Shown here in pieces: positions 9,037 through 18,269 of a DNA stretch of 64,000 nt. Location: assembly GCA_965222645.1 (NCBI GenBank), contig OZ244968.1, positions 5,332,001 to 5,396,000 on the forward strand, written 5' to 3'. Both the position numbers and the translations under genes were made by a program. This DNA comes from JABDMH01 sp965222645 (GTDB lineage Bacteria; Bacteroidota; Bacteroidia; Chitinophagales; Saprospiraceae). Each line of letters starts with the position of its first letter. The first letter of the stretch is position 1. The notes beneath the pieces were generated by a model, which worked only from the letters and a program-made list of their open reading frames with translations, searched no databases and had not been told where the DNA came from.

Positions 9037-10536
9037 TTATTCTCCTTTGCGCATTGCTTCTCTTCCAGGATGCTTGCCCCATTCATATCTTTTCCCCGGA
9101 TGAAAGGCATCGTTGGCACCGGGAAGGTCTGCACCTGTCTCCTCCAACCATAATTCTAACAATCCTCTTAATTCTGTTACTTTTTCAGGATGATCTTTTG
9201 TGAGGTTTATTTCTTCTCCAATATCCGTTTTTAAATTGTATAGCTCGTAGTTATTTTCTTCGTAAAAATGGAGGAGTTTCCAGTCACCACTGCGTACTGC
9301 ACTTGCCGGTGTACTGTGATGATAGACCGGGTAGTGCCAATAGACGGCACGTTTATTTTCGATCTTACCATCCGTTTTGTCAAAGATACTTTCACCATCT
9401 ACTTCTTGTACAGTGCTCGATTTGGTCAATTCTTGCAGTGTAGGAAAAAAATCAACGCTGGTGATGATCGCTTGACTCGTAGATCCAGCCGTGATTTTTC
9501 CGGGCCATTTTACGATTAAGGGTTCTCGAATTCCGCCTTCGTAAAGTGTGCCCTTTTCCGATCTGAGTGGTGCATTTGAAGAAGCGACGTACAAGAGACT
9601 GTCTCCCTCGTAGATGTGCTGTTTTGATTTCGCGATCAATGGAATTCTGTCAAATCGACGAATTAGTCCACCATTATCTGAAAAGAATATAACGATGGTG
9701 TTTTCGTCTAAATCTAGTGTTTCCAATTTATTCATCACACGACCGACACTTTGGTCTATGTGCTCTACCATCGCGGCATAAACGGCATTGCAAGGATAAC
9801 CATCTGTTTTCGGTTTTTTTAGATATTTTTCAATTAATGCAGAATCTGCATCCAATTGTACATGCACATCGTAGTGTGCCAGGAAAAGGAAAAACGGATT
9901 CGATTTATTCTTATCAATAAAATCAATACTTAAATCGGTAAGGGCCTCCGAGAGTACTTTTTCTTTCGGAAATTGTTGATTGGGCTTGAGTACTTCGTTA
10001 TAATTATAGTATGGACTTCCCTGAAAAATGACACTTTGATCATATCCCTGATTTTTTGGAAAATTCTGTTCTTGGCCGCCTAAATGCCATTTACCAAAAT
10101 ATCCAGTCGCGTAGCCGTTTTTTTTCATGAGCTCACCAAGGGTCTCATATTTTAGAGGTAAATACTGCGTACGGTTTTGTGCAACGGTCAATCTCTCATA
10201 AGGCCTCCAGTGACCAGGGAGAAAATCAATAATACCTAATCTGGCAGGATACTGTCCCGTCTGAATACTTGCTCTTGTAGGTGAACAGACGGGACAGGCT
10301 GCATAGGCATCAGTAAATCGACAGCCTTGTGATGCCAGCCGGGTTATATTTGGTGCTTCATTAAACTCGTTGCCATATATCGGAAGGTCAGCCCATCCTA
10401 AATCATCGGCAAGGATAAAGACTACATTCGGGGGCTGAGTTTTTTCTTGATCTGATTTGTTACAGGATATAAACAGTACCGAAAAAATCAGATTTACGAT
10501 TACTGAGAAAAGTAGTTTCACTGAGATAGTAGGCAT
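9037..10536 (-). CDS. Sulfatase (S1 family), lipoprotein
   Basis: The protein of 499 residues is a formylglycine-dependent sulfatase, probably periplasmic or surface-bound: the signal ends LFISC (Cys25). Metal-binding aspartates are in FILADDLGW. The maturation motif is C84-S-P-T-R88, a canonical C-x-P-S/T-R site converted by an anaerobic or oxygen-dependent maturase. Further landmarks are GYFGKWHLGG, FSDNGG and a C-terminal ELYNLKTDIGEEINL. It follows the FAD/Fe-S dehydrogenase gene on the same strand and precedes the FAD oxidoreductase gene by about 60 bp. The sulfated substrate cannot be read from the sequence; overall it resembles aryl or N-acetylgalactosamine-type sulfatases. Confidence 0.93.
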   Translation of the reverse strand: MPTISVKLLFSVIVNLIFSVLFISCNKSDQEKTQPPNVVFILADDLGWADLPIYGNEFNEAPNITRLASQGCRFTDAYAACPVCSPTRASIQTGQYPARLGIIDFLPGHWRPYERLTVAQNRTQYLPLKYETLGELMKKNGYATGYFGKWHLGGQEQNFPKNQGYDQSVIFQGSPYYNYNEVLKPNQQFPKEKVLSEALTDLSIDFIDKNKSNPFFLFLAHYDVHVQLDADSALIEKYLKKPKTDGYPCNAVYAAMVEHIDQSVGRVMNKLETLDLDENTIVIFFSDNGGLIRRFDRIPLIAKSKQHIYEGDSLLYVASSNAPLRSEKGTLYEGGIREPLIVKWPGKITAGSTSQAIITSVDFFPTLQELTKSSTVQEVDGESIFDKTDGKIENKRAVYWHYPVYHHSTPASAVRSGDWKLLHFYEENNYELYNLKTDIGEEINLTKDHPEKVTELRGLLELWLEETGADLPGANDAFHPGKRYEWGKHPGREAMRKGE

Positions 10537-10682
10537 TTTTATCCTTGAAAAATATGAATCTTTTTAAATAGTAGGCTCAAGGTCCGGATTTAGTAGCCCT
10601 GGATTCGAATGTTTGACAGGGACAATCCGATCTTCATCGGGTTACAGGTATTCAGGTTTGGCTGATTCAGAGCTGTAAACCA

Positions 10683-13502
10683 TCACGAGGTCACTTCGTC
10701 AAGTAATTTGATTATGGATTCGTATCGTACTCCGGTAGCATCTGATAGGGCAATTTCACAGGTTTTTGAGGAAGAGTAATATCCGTCATATTCTGTTTTT
10801 ATTACCTCCTGGGACTCTCTTTTTGTGGCTGAGTTTGTAAGGGATGGAAAGAAAAAGCCACGATCTCCAGCCATTCCGCAACATCTTGCATTTTCTGGAA
10901 TTACAAATTCACCAGCACATGAATCGCCGATCATTTTCAGACTGCTGAGATTGCCTAACTTTTGCAGGGAGCACACGGGGTGAAAAACAATCCTCTTTTT
11001 GGGCTTGGTTACATTTAGTCTCGGCAATAAAATATCTGCACAAAAATCGACCACGTCATAAAATCTCAGATGTTCAAATTTTTCTCGATTTTTTTCGTTT
11101 AAGTCGTGTCCACATTTTTTTATCGTTTGCGTGCAGCTCGAAATATCAATAACGATTGGCATTTCTCCCTCTTTGGAAGCTTCATACAGTTTTTCTATTG
11201 TGCTATTTGCCATTTTTCTGAATGCTGATCTATAGCCCTTCGAGGAAAAAATCTGACCACAACATGAGTTTAAGGTGTTCCCGGCAACCAGTATTCCAAT
11301 GTTTGCCTTTTTGCATAAGTTTGAATAGGCAAGATAGGTGTCGTCACCCATCATTCGGTTTATACAGGTGCTAAAGTAAAGGACTTTGTCCCTTGGGGTG
11401 TTATCATTTAGAGTTCTTAATTTATTTGAGGAAATGGGCTTACCCATAAACCGGGACCACAACGGAAAGGAAGGAGATATTTTTCGAATTGCTTTTGTGA
11501 AATTGACCAAAGCTTTTTCTCCGTAGAGACTGCTTACTGCGTGACCAATTCTCAAACCTATCTTAGCTGTATTCTCAAGCAACCAAAAATTGTTTGCAAA
11601 AACGTTTGCAAAAAAAATCCTGGCCTTTGAATGGTTTTCATGCCTCAATCTTTTTATGAGTTGGCCCGTATCTATATCTACCGGGCATGCTGTTGCACAC
11701 ATACCATCGACGGCACAAGTGTCAATGCCATCGTATTGGTATTCTTTGAGGAGGGCCGCCCGTTCTGAATGAGCTCCTGCGGTGTTCAGTCTTTCTATTG
11801 CTCTTCTCACAACGATACGCCTGCGTGGAGTCATTGTGTAATCCCTCGATGGGCAATGATCCTCGCAAAAACCGCACTCTATGCACCGGTCTACTTCTTC
11901 TTCCACAACCGGCATAACTTTGAGGTTGTGAATATGAGTGAACTTGTCTTGCGTAATGATAATTCCGGGATTGAGAAGGTTTTGCGGATCGACGAGTTTC
12001 TTTAGTATTTTCATGACGCGGTATGCATCTGGCCCCCATTCTTTTTCGACATATGCAGACACTGCCCGGCCAGTACTGTGTTCTCCTTTTAATGCTCCGT
12101 CATATTTCTCCAGTATTAAAAGAAACAGTTCGTCATTAAATAATTCGTAATGATCGATATCTTCTTGAGTTGCAAAACTCTGTGAAACGGCAAAATGGAG
12201 ATTCCCGTCTTTTGCATGACCAAAGATGATCCCAGTAGTGTAGTTGTATTTCTCAAACAGATTTTGAATGTCGACCACGGCATCACCTAGGCGTTCAACC
12301 GGTAGAGTAAAATCCTCAAGGAGGGTAGATGTTCCCTTTGCTCGCATTCCTGCTACAGATGGATACATTCCTTTTCGGATTTTCCAGAGTAGCGCTTGCT
12401 CAGTTTCGTCATCCGTAAATTCCGGTTGTCGGATGATTGGCAGATGATTAAATACAGCAACTGCTTTATTATATTTTTCCTGCAATGCATCGAATGAGGC
12501 TTCCTGAAATTCGCATAGTATTGCAGATGTAGCTTCTGGGAATTCTCTTATGAAAGCAGGAACGCCAGGCATATTTTCAACAGAACGCAATGATGCTCTA
12601 TCCATAAATTCAAGGGCCTCAGCACCCGTTTTCTTCAGTTCGAAGATGGCATTACAGGCTTGTTCCGGATTCTCAAAATAAAGCATTCCGGTCTTTTTAT
12701 ACGGTAAATCTGGGATTGTTTTTAATACGGCCTCGGCAATAAATGCAAGTGTTCCTTCCCCTCCAATTATTACATGAGTCAAAATATCAAGTGGATGATC
12801 GAAATCCAAAAATGCGTTTATGCAATATCCTACCGTATTTTTCTGGAGATATTTCTGCCTGATCCTTGCTGTGAGTTCTTTATTGTTTCGCAACTCCTGC
12901 CTGAGACTTATAAGTCCCGTAAATATTTCCGGGCACTGATTCTCAAACCTGCGATAGTCTTCTTTTTTTTCGGTATTAAATACTTTTCCGTTGGGTAGCA
13001 CAAAAGTCATATGACTTAAAGTGTGGTAGGAATTGTTTTTTACACCGCAGCACATACCGCTGGAATTATTCGAGAGTATGCCGCCCATCATGCATGCGTT
13101 GATAGAGGCGGGATCCGGCCCAATTTTCTTACCGTATTTCTTAAGAGCCCGATTCACATGAGCACCGATGGCACCGGGCTGTACACGCACAAGCCTTCCC
13201 TGGTCCTGTGTTGTGACCTCACGCCAATAGTTGCTGAGATCGACGAGGATTCCATCAGTTACCCCTTGACCAGAAAAACTGGTACCGGCTGCGCGAAAGG
13301 TCAGACTTTCACCGTGATGTCTTGAGAAGGCAAATAGCTTCTGGATCTCTTCAACTGTATTGGGTTGTACGACTGCCTTCGGCACAAGGTAAAAATGACT
13401 GGCGTCACTTGCATATGCATACCGGTCCAGCAGGCGTGTTTTCACCCTGGCTTTCGGAATTATTTGGCATAGAGCTGTGCCCAGATCTATTTCACTGTCC
13501 AT
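10683..13502 (-). CDS. FAD-binding and Fe-S-binding oxidoreductase (D-lactate dehydrogenase/glycolate oxidase-like)
   Basis: This 939-residue protein fuses a flavin 2-hydroxyacid dehydrogenase to an electron-transfer module. FAD_binding_4 covers about residues 40-190 (TFRAAGTSFSGQG, NNSSGMCCG). The FAD-oxidase C-terminal domain covers about 280-510 (GIIFGHAKDGNLHF). Two 4Fe-4S motifs follow: CIECGFCEDHCP near 538 and CAVDGMCATACP near 595. Two CCG-type domains end the protein (STCINRM... SCCGQIFSSKG; HPVCSLQKLG... ARCCGMAGDRG). Such fused enzymes oxidise D-lactate or related acids at the membrane and feed electrons to quinone. The true acid is not determined by the sequence. Complete and apparently functional. 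Confidence 0.93.
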   Translation of the reverse strand: MDSEIDLGTALCQIIPKARVKTRLLDRYAYASDASHFYLVPKAVVQPNTVEEIQKLFAFSRHHGESLTFRAAGTSFSGQGVTDGILVDLSNYWREVTTQDQGRLVRVQPGAIGAHVNRALKKYGKKIGPDPASINACMMGGILSNNSSGMCCGVKNNSYHTLSHMTFVLPNGKVFNTEKKEDYRRFENQCPEIFTGLISLRQELRNNKELTARIRQKYLQKNTVGYCINAFLDFDHPLDILTHVIIGGEGTLAFIAEAVLKTIPDLPYKKTGMLYFENPEQACNAIFELKKTGAEALEFMDRASLRSVENMPGVPAFIREFPEATSAILCEFQEASFDALQEKYNKAVAVFNHLPIIRQPEFTDDETEQALLWKIRKGMYPSVAGMRAKGTSTLLEDFTLPVERLGDAVVDIQNLFEKYNYTTGIIFGHAKDGNLHFAVSQSFATQEDIDHYELFNDELFLLILEKYDGALKGEHSTGRAVSAYVEKEWGPDAYRVMKILKKLVDPQNLLNPGIIITQDKFTHIHNLKVMPVVEEEVDRCIECGFCEDHCPSRDYTMTPRRRIVVRRAIERLNTAGAHSERAALLKEYQYDGIDTCAVDGMCATACPVDIDTGQLIKRLRHENHSKARIFFANVFANNFWLLENTAKIGLRIGHAVSSLYGEKALVNFTKAIRKISPSFPLWSRFMGKPISSNKLRTLNDNTPRDKVLYFSTCINRMMGDDTYLAYSNLCKKANIGILVAGNTLNSCCGQIFSSKGYRSAFRKMANSTIEKLYEASKEGEMPIVIDISSCTQTIKKCGHDLNEKNREKFEHLRFYDVVDFCADILLPRLNVTKPKKRIVFHPVCSLQKLGNLSSLKMIGDSCAGEFVIPENARCCGMAGDRGFFFPSLTNSATKRESQEVIKTEYDGYYSSSKTCEIALSDATGVRYESIIKLLDEVTS

Positions 13503-13701
13503 TTCGTAAAGTTAGAAATATCGAGGAATCGCTAAAATATTCATGATCCTTCGTGTTTTCTGCTGAAGTCCCTTGTGATTAGATCGCATTATGCTTACTC
13601 CTGAAGTAAGCTTGGTGAGCTTTCGCTTATGGATTCTAAAAATAAAAATGGCTCAAAATTTGATTGTTTCTTATTACCGTAAGAAAATTGAAATAAAGAT
13701 C

Positions 13702-14955
13702 ATGACGTTGCACACACGATTTACATCCCTTATGGCCCTGCTTTTTGTTATAAGCCCTCTAAGGGCCCAGGTAACCGAGTATGCCAACTGGACTGCATCT
13801 TCATCTAGTGGAACGGGTACTTTTGCGACACTGTCCAATCTGGACTTTAGCTACACTGTTGGGCCCAGCAATAAATTATTGACTCACACGGTAAGTAGTA
13901 ACCATGTTTTCGATGGGTCGAATAATTTTGAGAGCACCTATGGTCAGGCAGACAATGCAGAAAATCTCCGGTTGGGAGTCGGCGGCAACACCGGTGGAAC
14001 CATTACTGAGACAATCAATCTTGTGATTACATTCAACTCTTCCACTCCAGCTTTTGGTTGGGCATTTGCTCTGGTGGATTTTGATGTTGATCAGGCCGTC
14101 ATTAGTGCTATTGACGCCTCAGATCAGGCTGTGTCAAACAGTACGATCAGCAGTTGGTTTAAACAGACTTTTGACGCCGATGGCAGTGGTTCAACTTATT
14201 TACCTCATTGGGATGGATCGAATGCTGCACTTTTAGGAAATTCACCATCTAATTATACGAGTTACAGCACAAGTACACATAGTAACATTTTTGACAATGA
14301 GGCCGCCTCGGCCTATTTTGAGCCTAATGTTTCCTTAAAATCTTTGACCATCCAATTTGAATCGATCAGTACACCTACTGCTAGTTACCATATTTTTATA
14401 GCCGGAAATGAATCCCTGTTACCTTTACGTCTCACACATTTTGATGTCCAAGCTCAAGATCACAGCGTGCTTGTCGATTGGAAAACGGAGAGTGACAACT
14501 CTGTCGTTAGCTATGCTGTTGAGCATTCATCAGATAACATAAATTATAGATCGATATATGTAACTCCTCCTCACCTTGATGATGTTGAGAAAAAATACAC
14601 TTTCACAGATTTTACACCCGCTCAAGGATTTAATTATTACCGAATAAAACAGATCGAGGAAGATGGTAGTGTATTTTATTCTGAAATTGAAAGTATAAAC
14701 TTTGCTCAACTCGAGGCAAGAGAGTTTGCGATTTATCCAAATCCAGCACAAGATTATTTAAGGATTTCGGGAGGAGTAGAAGAAACAACTCTCATTTTAT
14801 TTGATGTCCGTGGTCAGGTTATATTTACAGAGACGTTCACTGACTTATCAGATTACCGTCTTGACTTAGGAGATCTGAATCTACCAAGTGGATGCTATTT
14901 CCTAAATCTAAAGACAAACGGATTAGTATCGATACACCGAGTCACTGTCTTGTAA
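13702..14955 (+). CDS. Secreted protein with T9SS type A sorting domain
   Basis: The protein of about 417 residues has a Sec signal (FTSLMALLFVISPLRAQ) and a C-terminal type IX secretion sorting domain (FAIYPNPAQDYLRI ... LPSGCYFLNLKT). The N-terminal part is Ser/Thr/Asn-rich and looks like a beta-sandwich (repeated TFNSS, FDVDQAV, SSWFK). A region from about residue 240 resembles the adhesion-type domain that often precedes the sorting domain (LRLTHFDVQAQDHSVLVDWKTES). The ATG at 13702 places the signal at the start; an in-frame ATG at 13591 is unlikely. It should be exported across the outer membrane and anchored or released. No enzyme motif was seen. Confidence 0.88.
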   Translation: MTLHTRFTSLMALLFVISPLRAQVTEYANWTASSSSGTGTFATLSNLDFSYTVGPSNKLLTHTVSSNHVFDGSNNFESTYGQADNAENLRLGVGGNTGGTITETINLVITFNSSTPAFGWAFALVDFDVDQAVISAIDASDQAVSNSTISSWFKQTFDADGSGSTYLPHWDGSNAALLGNSPSNYTSYSTSTHSNIFDNEAASAYFEPNVSLKSLTIQFESISTPTASYHIFIAGNESLLPLRLTHFDVQAQDHSVLVDWKTESDNSVVSYAVEHSSDNINYRSIYVTPPHLDDVEKKYTFTDFTPAQGFNYYRIKQIEEDGSVFYSEIESINFAQLEAREFAIYPNPAQDYLRISGGVEETTLILFDVRGQVIFTETFTDLSDYRLDLGDLNLPSGCYFLNLKTNGLVSIHRVTVL

Positions 14956-15204
14956 ATCACAAGCTAGTCCTCTGCCGAAGATCTCTAATGAGTGTCGGAT
15001 TTTCAGATTTTAAAACGTAGAAACCTTGTTTTGGTTTAAAGGACGGACTGACTTCTTGATTAATTTATTATGCCCAACTAAGACTTTGTAAATAGGTAGG
15101 CAGATCCTCTAAATTTGAGCGCAGTTTATTCACTATTTTGACAAGATCTGATGAGATTTTGATAAACTGATTTACCTTATCGAATTAATTGTATTTTGGA
15201 TTTC

Positions 15205-15897
15205 ATGAGGCCTATTGTACAGATTTCGCTAGACCTGACTAATATTGATGAAGCTATAAAAACAGCGGAAATTGCTCTGAGAGCAGGTGTGGATTGGTTG
15301 GAAGCAGGTACCCCTTTAATTCTCGCCGAAGGACTTCATGGAGTTAGAGCCTTGAAAAGTAATTTTCCTGGGATACCGATTGTGGCGGACCTAAAGACGA
15401 TGGATGGAGGGTATCTGGAAGCTGAAATGATGGCAAAGGCTGGAGCCACACATGTGGTTGTGATGGCCAGGGCTCATGAAGAGACAATCAAATGTGTAGT
15501 CAGGGCAGGAAAGGATTATGATGTGAAAGTAATGGGTGACAACCTGGGTTGTCCTGATATGGTGCAGGGGGCGAAATTGCTGGAAGATTTGGGATGTGAC
15601 TACATCATCCATCATATCGGGTATGATGAAAGAAGAGGTATAGCCGCATCCGGAAACAGGATGCCCAGCCCGCTGGATAAACTGAAGGAAGTAGTGGAAG
15701 CGGTCAGGATTCCAGTGCAGGCAGTGGGAGGATTATCACTCGAACAAGCCATTGAGTGCCCGGCCTATGGAGCTCCACTTGTCGTCCTGGGTGCACCTTT
15801 GACAATAGACGCAGATGCATTTAAAACGGCCGATGGTGACCTAGAGGGCTCACTCAGACTTATTTGTGAAAAAATACATTCGTATGGAGATGTATGA
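15205..15897 (+). CDS. Orotidine 5'-phosphate decarboxylase superfamily protein (HPS/KGPDC-like)
   Basis: The protein of 230 residues is a TIM barrel of the group that contains 3-hexulose-6-phosphate synthase and 3-keto-L-gulonate-6-phosphate decarboxylase. The characteristic acid pattern is present: E33 in WLEAGTPLI and D62-x-K64-x-x-D67 in ADLKTMDGG, where the aspartates and lysine bind metal and catalyse. A phosphate-binding end (QAVGGLS, VVLGAPLT) is also visible. The ATG at 15205 is preferred to a TTG nine bases upstream. Neighbouring genes encode a sugar dehydrogenase and an isomerase-like TIM barrel, which suggests a short sugar-acid or sugar-phosphate route. The exact reaction among the family options is open. 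Confidence 0.85.
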   Translation: MRPIVQISLDLTNIDEAIKTAEIALRAGVDWLEAGTPLILAEGLHGVRALKSNFPGIPIVADLKTMDGGYLEAEMMAKAGATHVVVMARAHEETIKCVVRAGKDYDVKVMGDNLGCPDMVQGAKLLEDLGCDYIIHHIGYDERRGIAASGNRMPSPLDKLKEVVEAVRIPVQAVGGLSLEQAIECPAYGAPLVVLGAPLTIDADAFKTADGDLEGSLRLICEKIHSYGDV

Positions 15898-16167
15898 AGC
15901 CAAACTCCAGAGGATCGCGGGGATAAAAAGATTCGATCTCTTCCGGTATCTTTGCAAAATGTAGGTAAATAAAATTTCTCGAACGAATTATTTACTCCCT
16001 TGCCTGAAAATTATTAAGTGTTTTTATTTCCTGACGTCCAGAGTTTGATTTTGGGGAAATTCATATCCAAAAAAAATATGTCCAGACGGAAAAAAAATGA
16101 ACCTTTGATTGGAGAAGGTAGTGATTTGATCCTGTTTGAGAAAAAATTCGCGCAAAATTAATTAGTG

Positions 16168-17193
16168 ATGAAGAATGTTGCTGTAGTAAATTATGCTCCC
16201 GAAAAAGGTGCGGTCGAGATTAGGGAAATTGAAAAACCAACGATTGGGGAGGACGATGTTTTACTGGAGGTCTCAAACGTTGGTGTATGTGGGAGTGATT
16301 TACATCAGTGGACCTGCGATCACAGCTGGCCGGTAAATTATCCTGTCGTTTTAGGTCATGAGTTTGGTGGAGTGGTCGTCCAGTTGGGAAAAAACGTGAA
16401 GCAATGGCATGAAGGCGACCGGGTGGTCAGTGAAACGGCAGCCATTATTGACCTAAATAGTCCAATGACAAAAAAGGGTTATTACAACCTTGATCCCAGC
16501 AGGAAGGGGTTTGGGTATGGAGTAAATGGGGCAATGACCAGATATGTGAAGACACCGGCACGATGCTTACACAAAGTCCCTGGAGATCTTTCCTTTGAAC
16601 AGGCGTGTCTCACTGAGCCGTGTTGTGTCGCATACAATGCCGTAGTCGAGAATATGCGGGTAAAGCCCGGCGATCGTGTTTTGGTGATTGGTCCTGGTAC
16701 GATAGGGATCCTTTGTGCGGCAATGGCACGATTGTGTGGAGGTGAGGTGGCAATGTTGGGGCTGGAGGCGGATCGAGTTCGACTGAAAATTGCAAAATCG
16801 TATGGATGTAAAACCATCGTTGGAGAAGCCAAAAATTGGGCTTTTGAAAGGGATAACCTCGGTGTTGACTGCGTAATAGATGCTGCAGGGATCAGCGATA
16901 CCCTAAAAATTGCTCTTGATCTGGTACGACCCAAAGGCCAGATAAGCAAGGTAGGTTGGGGAAAAAAGCCAATCGATTTCTCCCTTGATCCACTTGTACA
17001 AAAAAACATTACGCTGCAAGGTAGTTTTAGTCATAATTGGTCTATGTGGGAGCGAGTGATCTCTCTCCTCTCGTCTGGATTACTCGATGTTAAACCGATC
17101 ATTGGAGGCATATGGAATCTGGAAGAGTGGAAGGTTGCATTTGAGAAAATGCATAGCGGTGCCGTAGTAAAAAGCGTTTTGAGGCCTGATTAA
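16168..17193 (+). CDS. Zinc-dependent alcohol/polyol dehydrogenase (MDR family)
   Basis: The protein of about 341 residues has the medium-chain dehydrogenase layout. The catalytic-zinc region is GVCGSDLHQW, followed by GHEFGG and a Glu (SFEQACLTEP). The Rossmann motif is VLVIGPGTIGIL. The four-cysteine structural-zinc lobe found in many relatives is absent: the matching region (about 97-125) has no cysteine. The ATG at 16168 is used; a GTG lies one codon before. It is followed after about 50 bp by a sugar-isomerase-like gene, so oxidation of a sugar or polyol is likely. Substrate unknown. Confidence 0.88.
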   Translation: MKNVAVVNYAPEKGAVEIREIEKPTIGEDDVLLEVSNVGVCGSDLHQWTCDHSWPVNYPVVLGHEFGGVVVQLGKNVKQWHEGDRVVSETAAIIDLNSPMTKKGYYNLDPSRKGFGYGVNGAMTRYVKTPARCLHKVPGDLSFEQACLTEPCCVAYNAVVENMRVKPGDRVLVIGPGTIGILCAAMARLCGGEVAMLGLEADRVRLKIAKSYGCKTIVGEAKNWAFERDNLGVDCVIDAAGISDTLKIALDLVRPKGQISKVGWGKKPIDFSLDPLVQKNITLQGSFSHNWSMWERVISLLSSGLLDVKPIIGGIWNLEEWKVAFEKMHSGAVVKSVLRPD

Positions 17194-17242
17194 GTTCAGT
17201 GCAATTTGATCGGTGCACTAAATCTTTTTTAAACAAAAAGCA

Positions 17243-18127
17243 ATGCCAAAATTAGCTGTATTTCCAAAGGCCTATATGACAGCCCTGTGTAAGGACGGCA
17301 GCATGAAAGTGAGAGATTGGATAAAGCTTGCTTCTACCTTAGATATTGATGGATTGGAATGGTATGCGGGATTTCTTGAGATGCAGGAAAGGGATAATTG
17401 GATTTTTTTTCGAGAGGAGGTCGAAGGTTTAGGTAAAGAGATTCCCATGCTTTGTTGTTCTCCGGATTTTACGCATCCGGATTCCGATTTCAGAAGACGT
17501 GAAATAGAGAAACAACATTTTTGGATCGACATGATCGTTGCCCTGGGCGGTCGTTTTTGCAGAGTGCTCAGTGGTCAAAGGCGTCCCGAGTTGACAATAG
17601 AAGAGGGCCTGGAGTTGGCTGTAGATTCTATTGAGCAATGTCTCCCATATGCCGAGGAGAAGAATGTTACCCTCATCATAGAAAATCACTATAAAGATGA
17701 TTTTTGGAAGTTTCCGGAGTTTGCCCAAAAGATGGATGTATTCTGCAGACTGGTGGAAAGCATTGACCATCCAAATTTTGGCGTAAATTATGATCCCAGC
17801 AATGCTTATCTTGCAGGAGATGACCCACTCGAACTTTTAGGCCGAATGTCACGGCGGGTGGTTACAATGCATGCAAGTGACCGGTATCTTTCAGAAGGCA
17901 CATTGGAGGATTTGAGACATGAGGAGATGGGTGCAGAGGGATACGCGAAAAGATTGAGTCATGGTGAAATAGGCAAGGGATTAAATGATTACGATGCTAT
18001 TTTTTCAGAATTGCGAAACGCGGGCTTTAATGGGTGGATCAGTATCGAAGATGGCGTAGATGGTTTTGATCAGTTGGAGCGAAGTGTTTCCTTTTTGAGG
18101 AGTAAAATTGCACTATATTGGACTTAA
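17243..18127 (+). CDS. Sugar phosphate isomerase/epimerase-like TIM barrel
   Basis: The protein of 294 residues belongs to the AP-endonuclease-2/xylose-isomerase-like barrel family. Family acids that bind the metal are visible: VTLIIENHY (Glu), FGVNYDPSNAY (Asp), VVTMHASDRY (His and Asp) and WISIEDG (Glu near the end). It follows the dehydrogenase by about 50 bp on the same strand, with an A-rich leader, and probably shares its transcript. Likely role: isomerisation or epimerisation of a sugar or inositol-like intermediate. The exact substrate cannot be read. Confidence 0.85.
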   Translation: MPKLAVFPKAYMTALCKDGSMKVRDWIKLASTLDIDGLEWYAGFLEMQERDNWIFFREEVEGLGKEIPMLCCSPDFTHPDSDFRRREIEKQHFWIDMIVALGGRFCRVLSGQRRPELTIEEGLELAVDSIEQCLPYAEEKNVTLIIENHYKDDFWKFPEFAQKMDVFCRLVESIDHPNFGVNYDPSNAYLAGDDPLELLGRMSRRVVTMHASDRYLSEGTLEDLRHEEMGAEGYAKRLSHGEIGKGLNDYDAIFSELRNAGFNGWISIEDGVDGFDQLERSVSFLRSKIALYWT

Positions 18128-18269
18128 TGAACGAACCCATTCCGCACTCAACTTCCTCCCTGTTATATCTATTCTTATTGACAAAAGTTTAAAATCCGGA
18201 ATAATAAGTCGAAATTGTTTGAGAAATTGGTATGAACCAAAAATAACTTGCAATAATAACGCCTGGAGC

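Noticed and set aside
18108..18269. Longer start for the second sulfatase overlapping the isomerase-like gene
   Set aside because: The signal peptide starts at 18270 and the extra residues do not fit the family.
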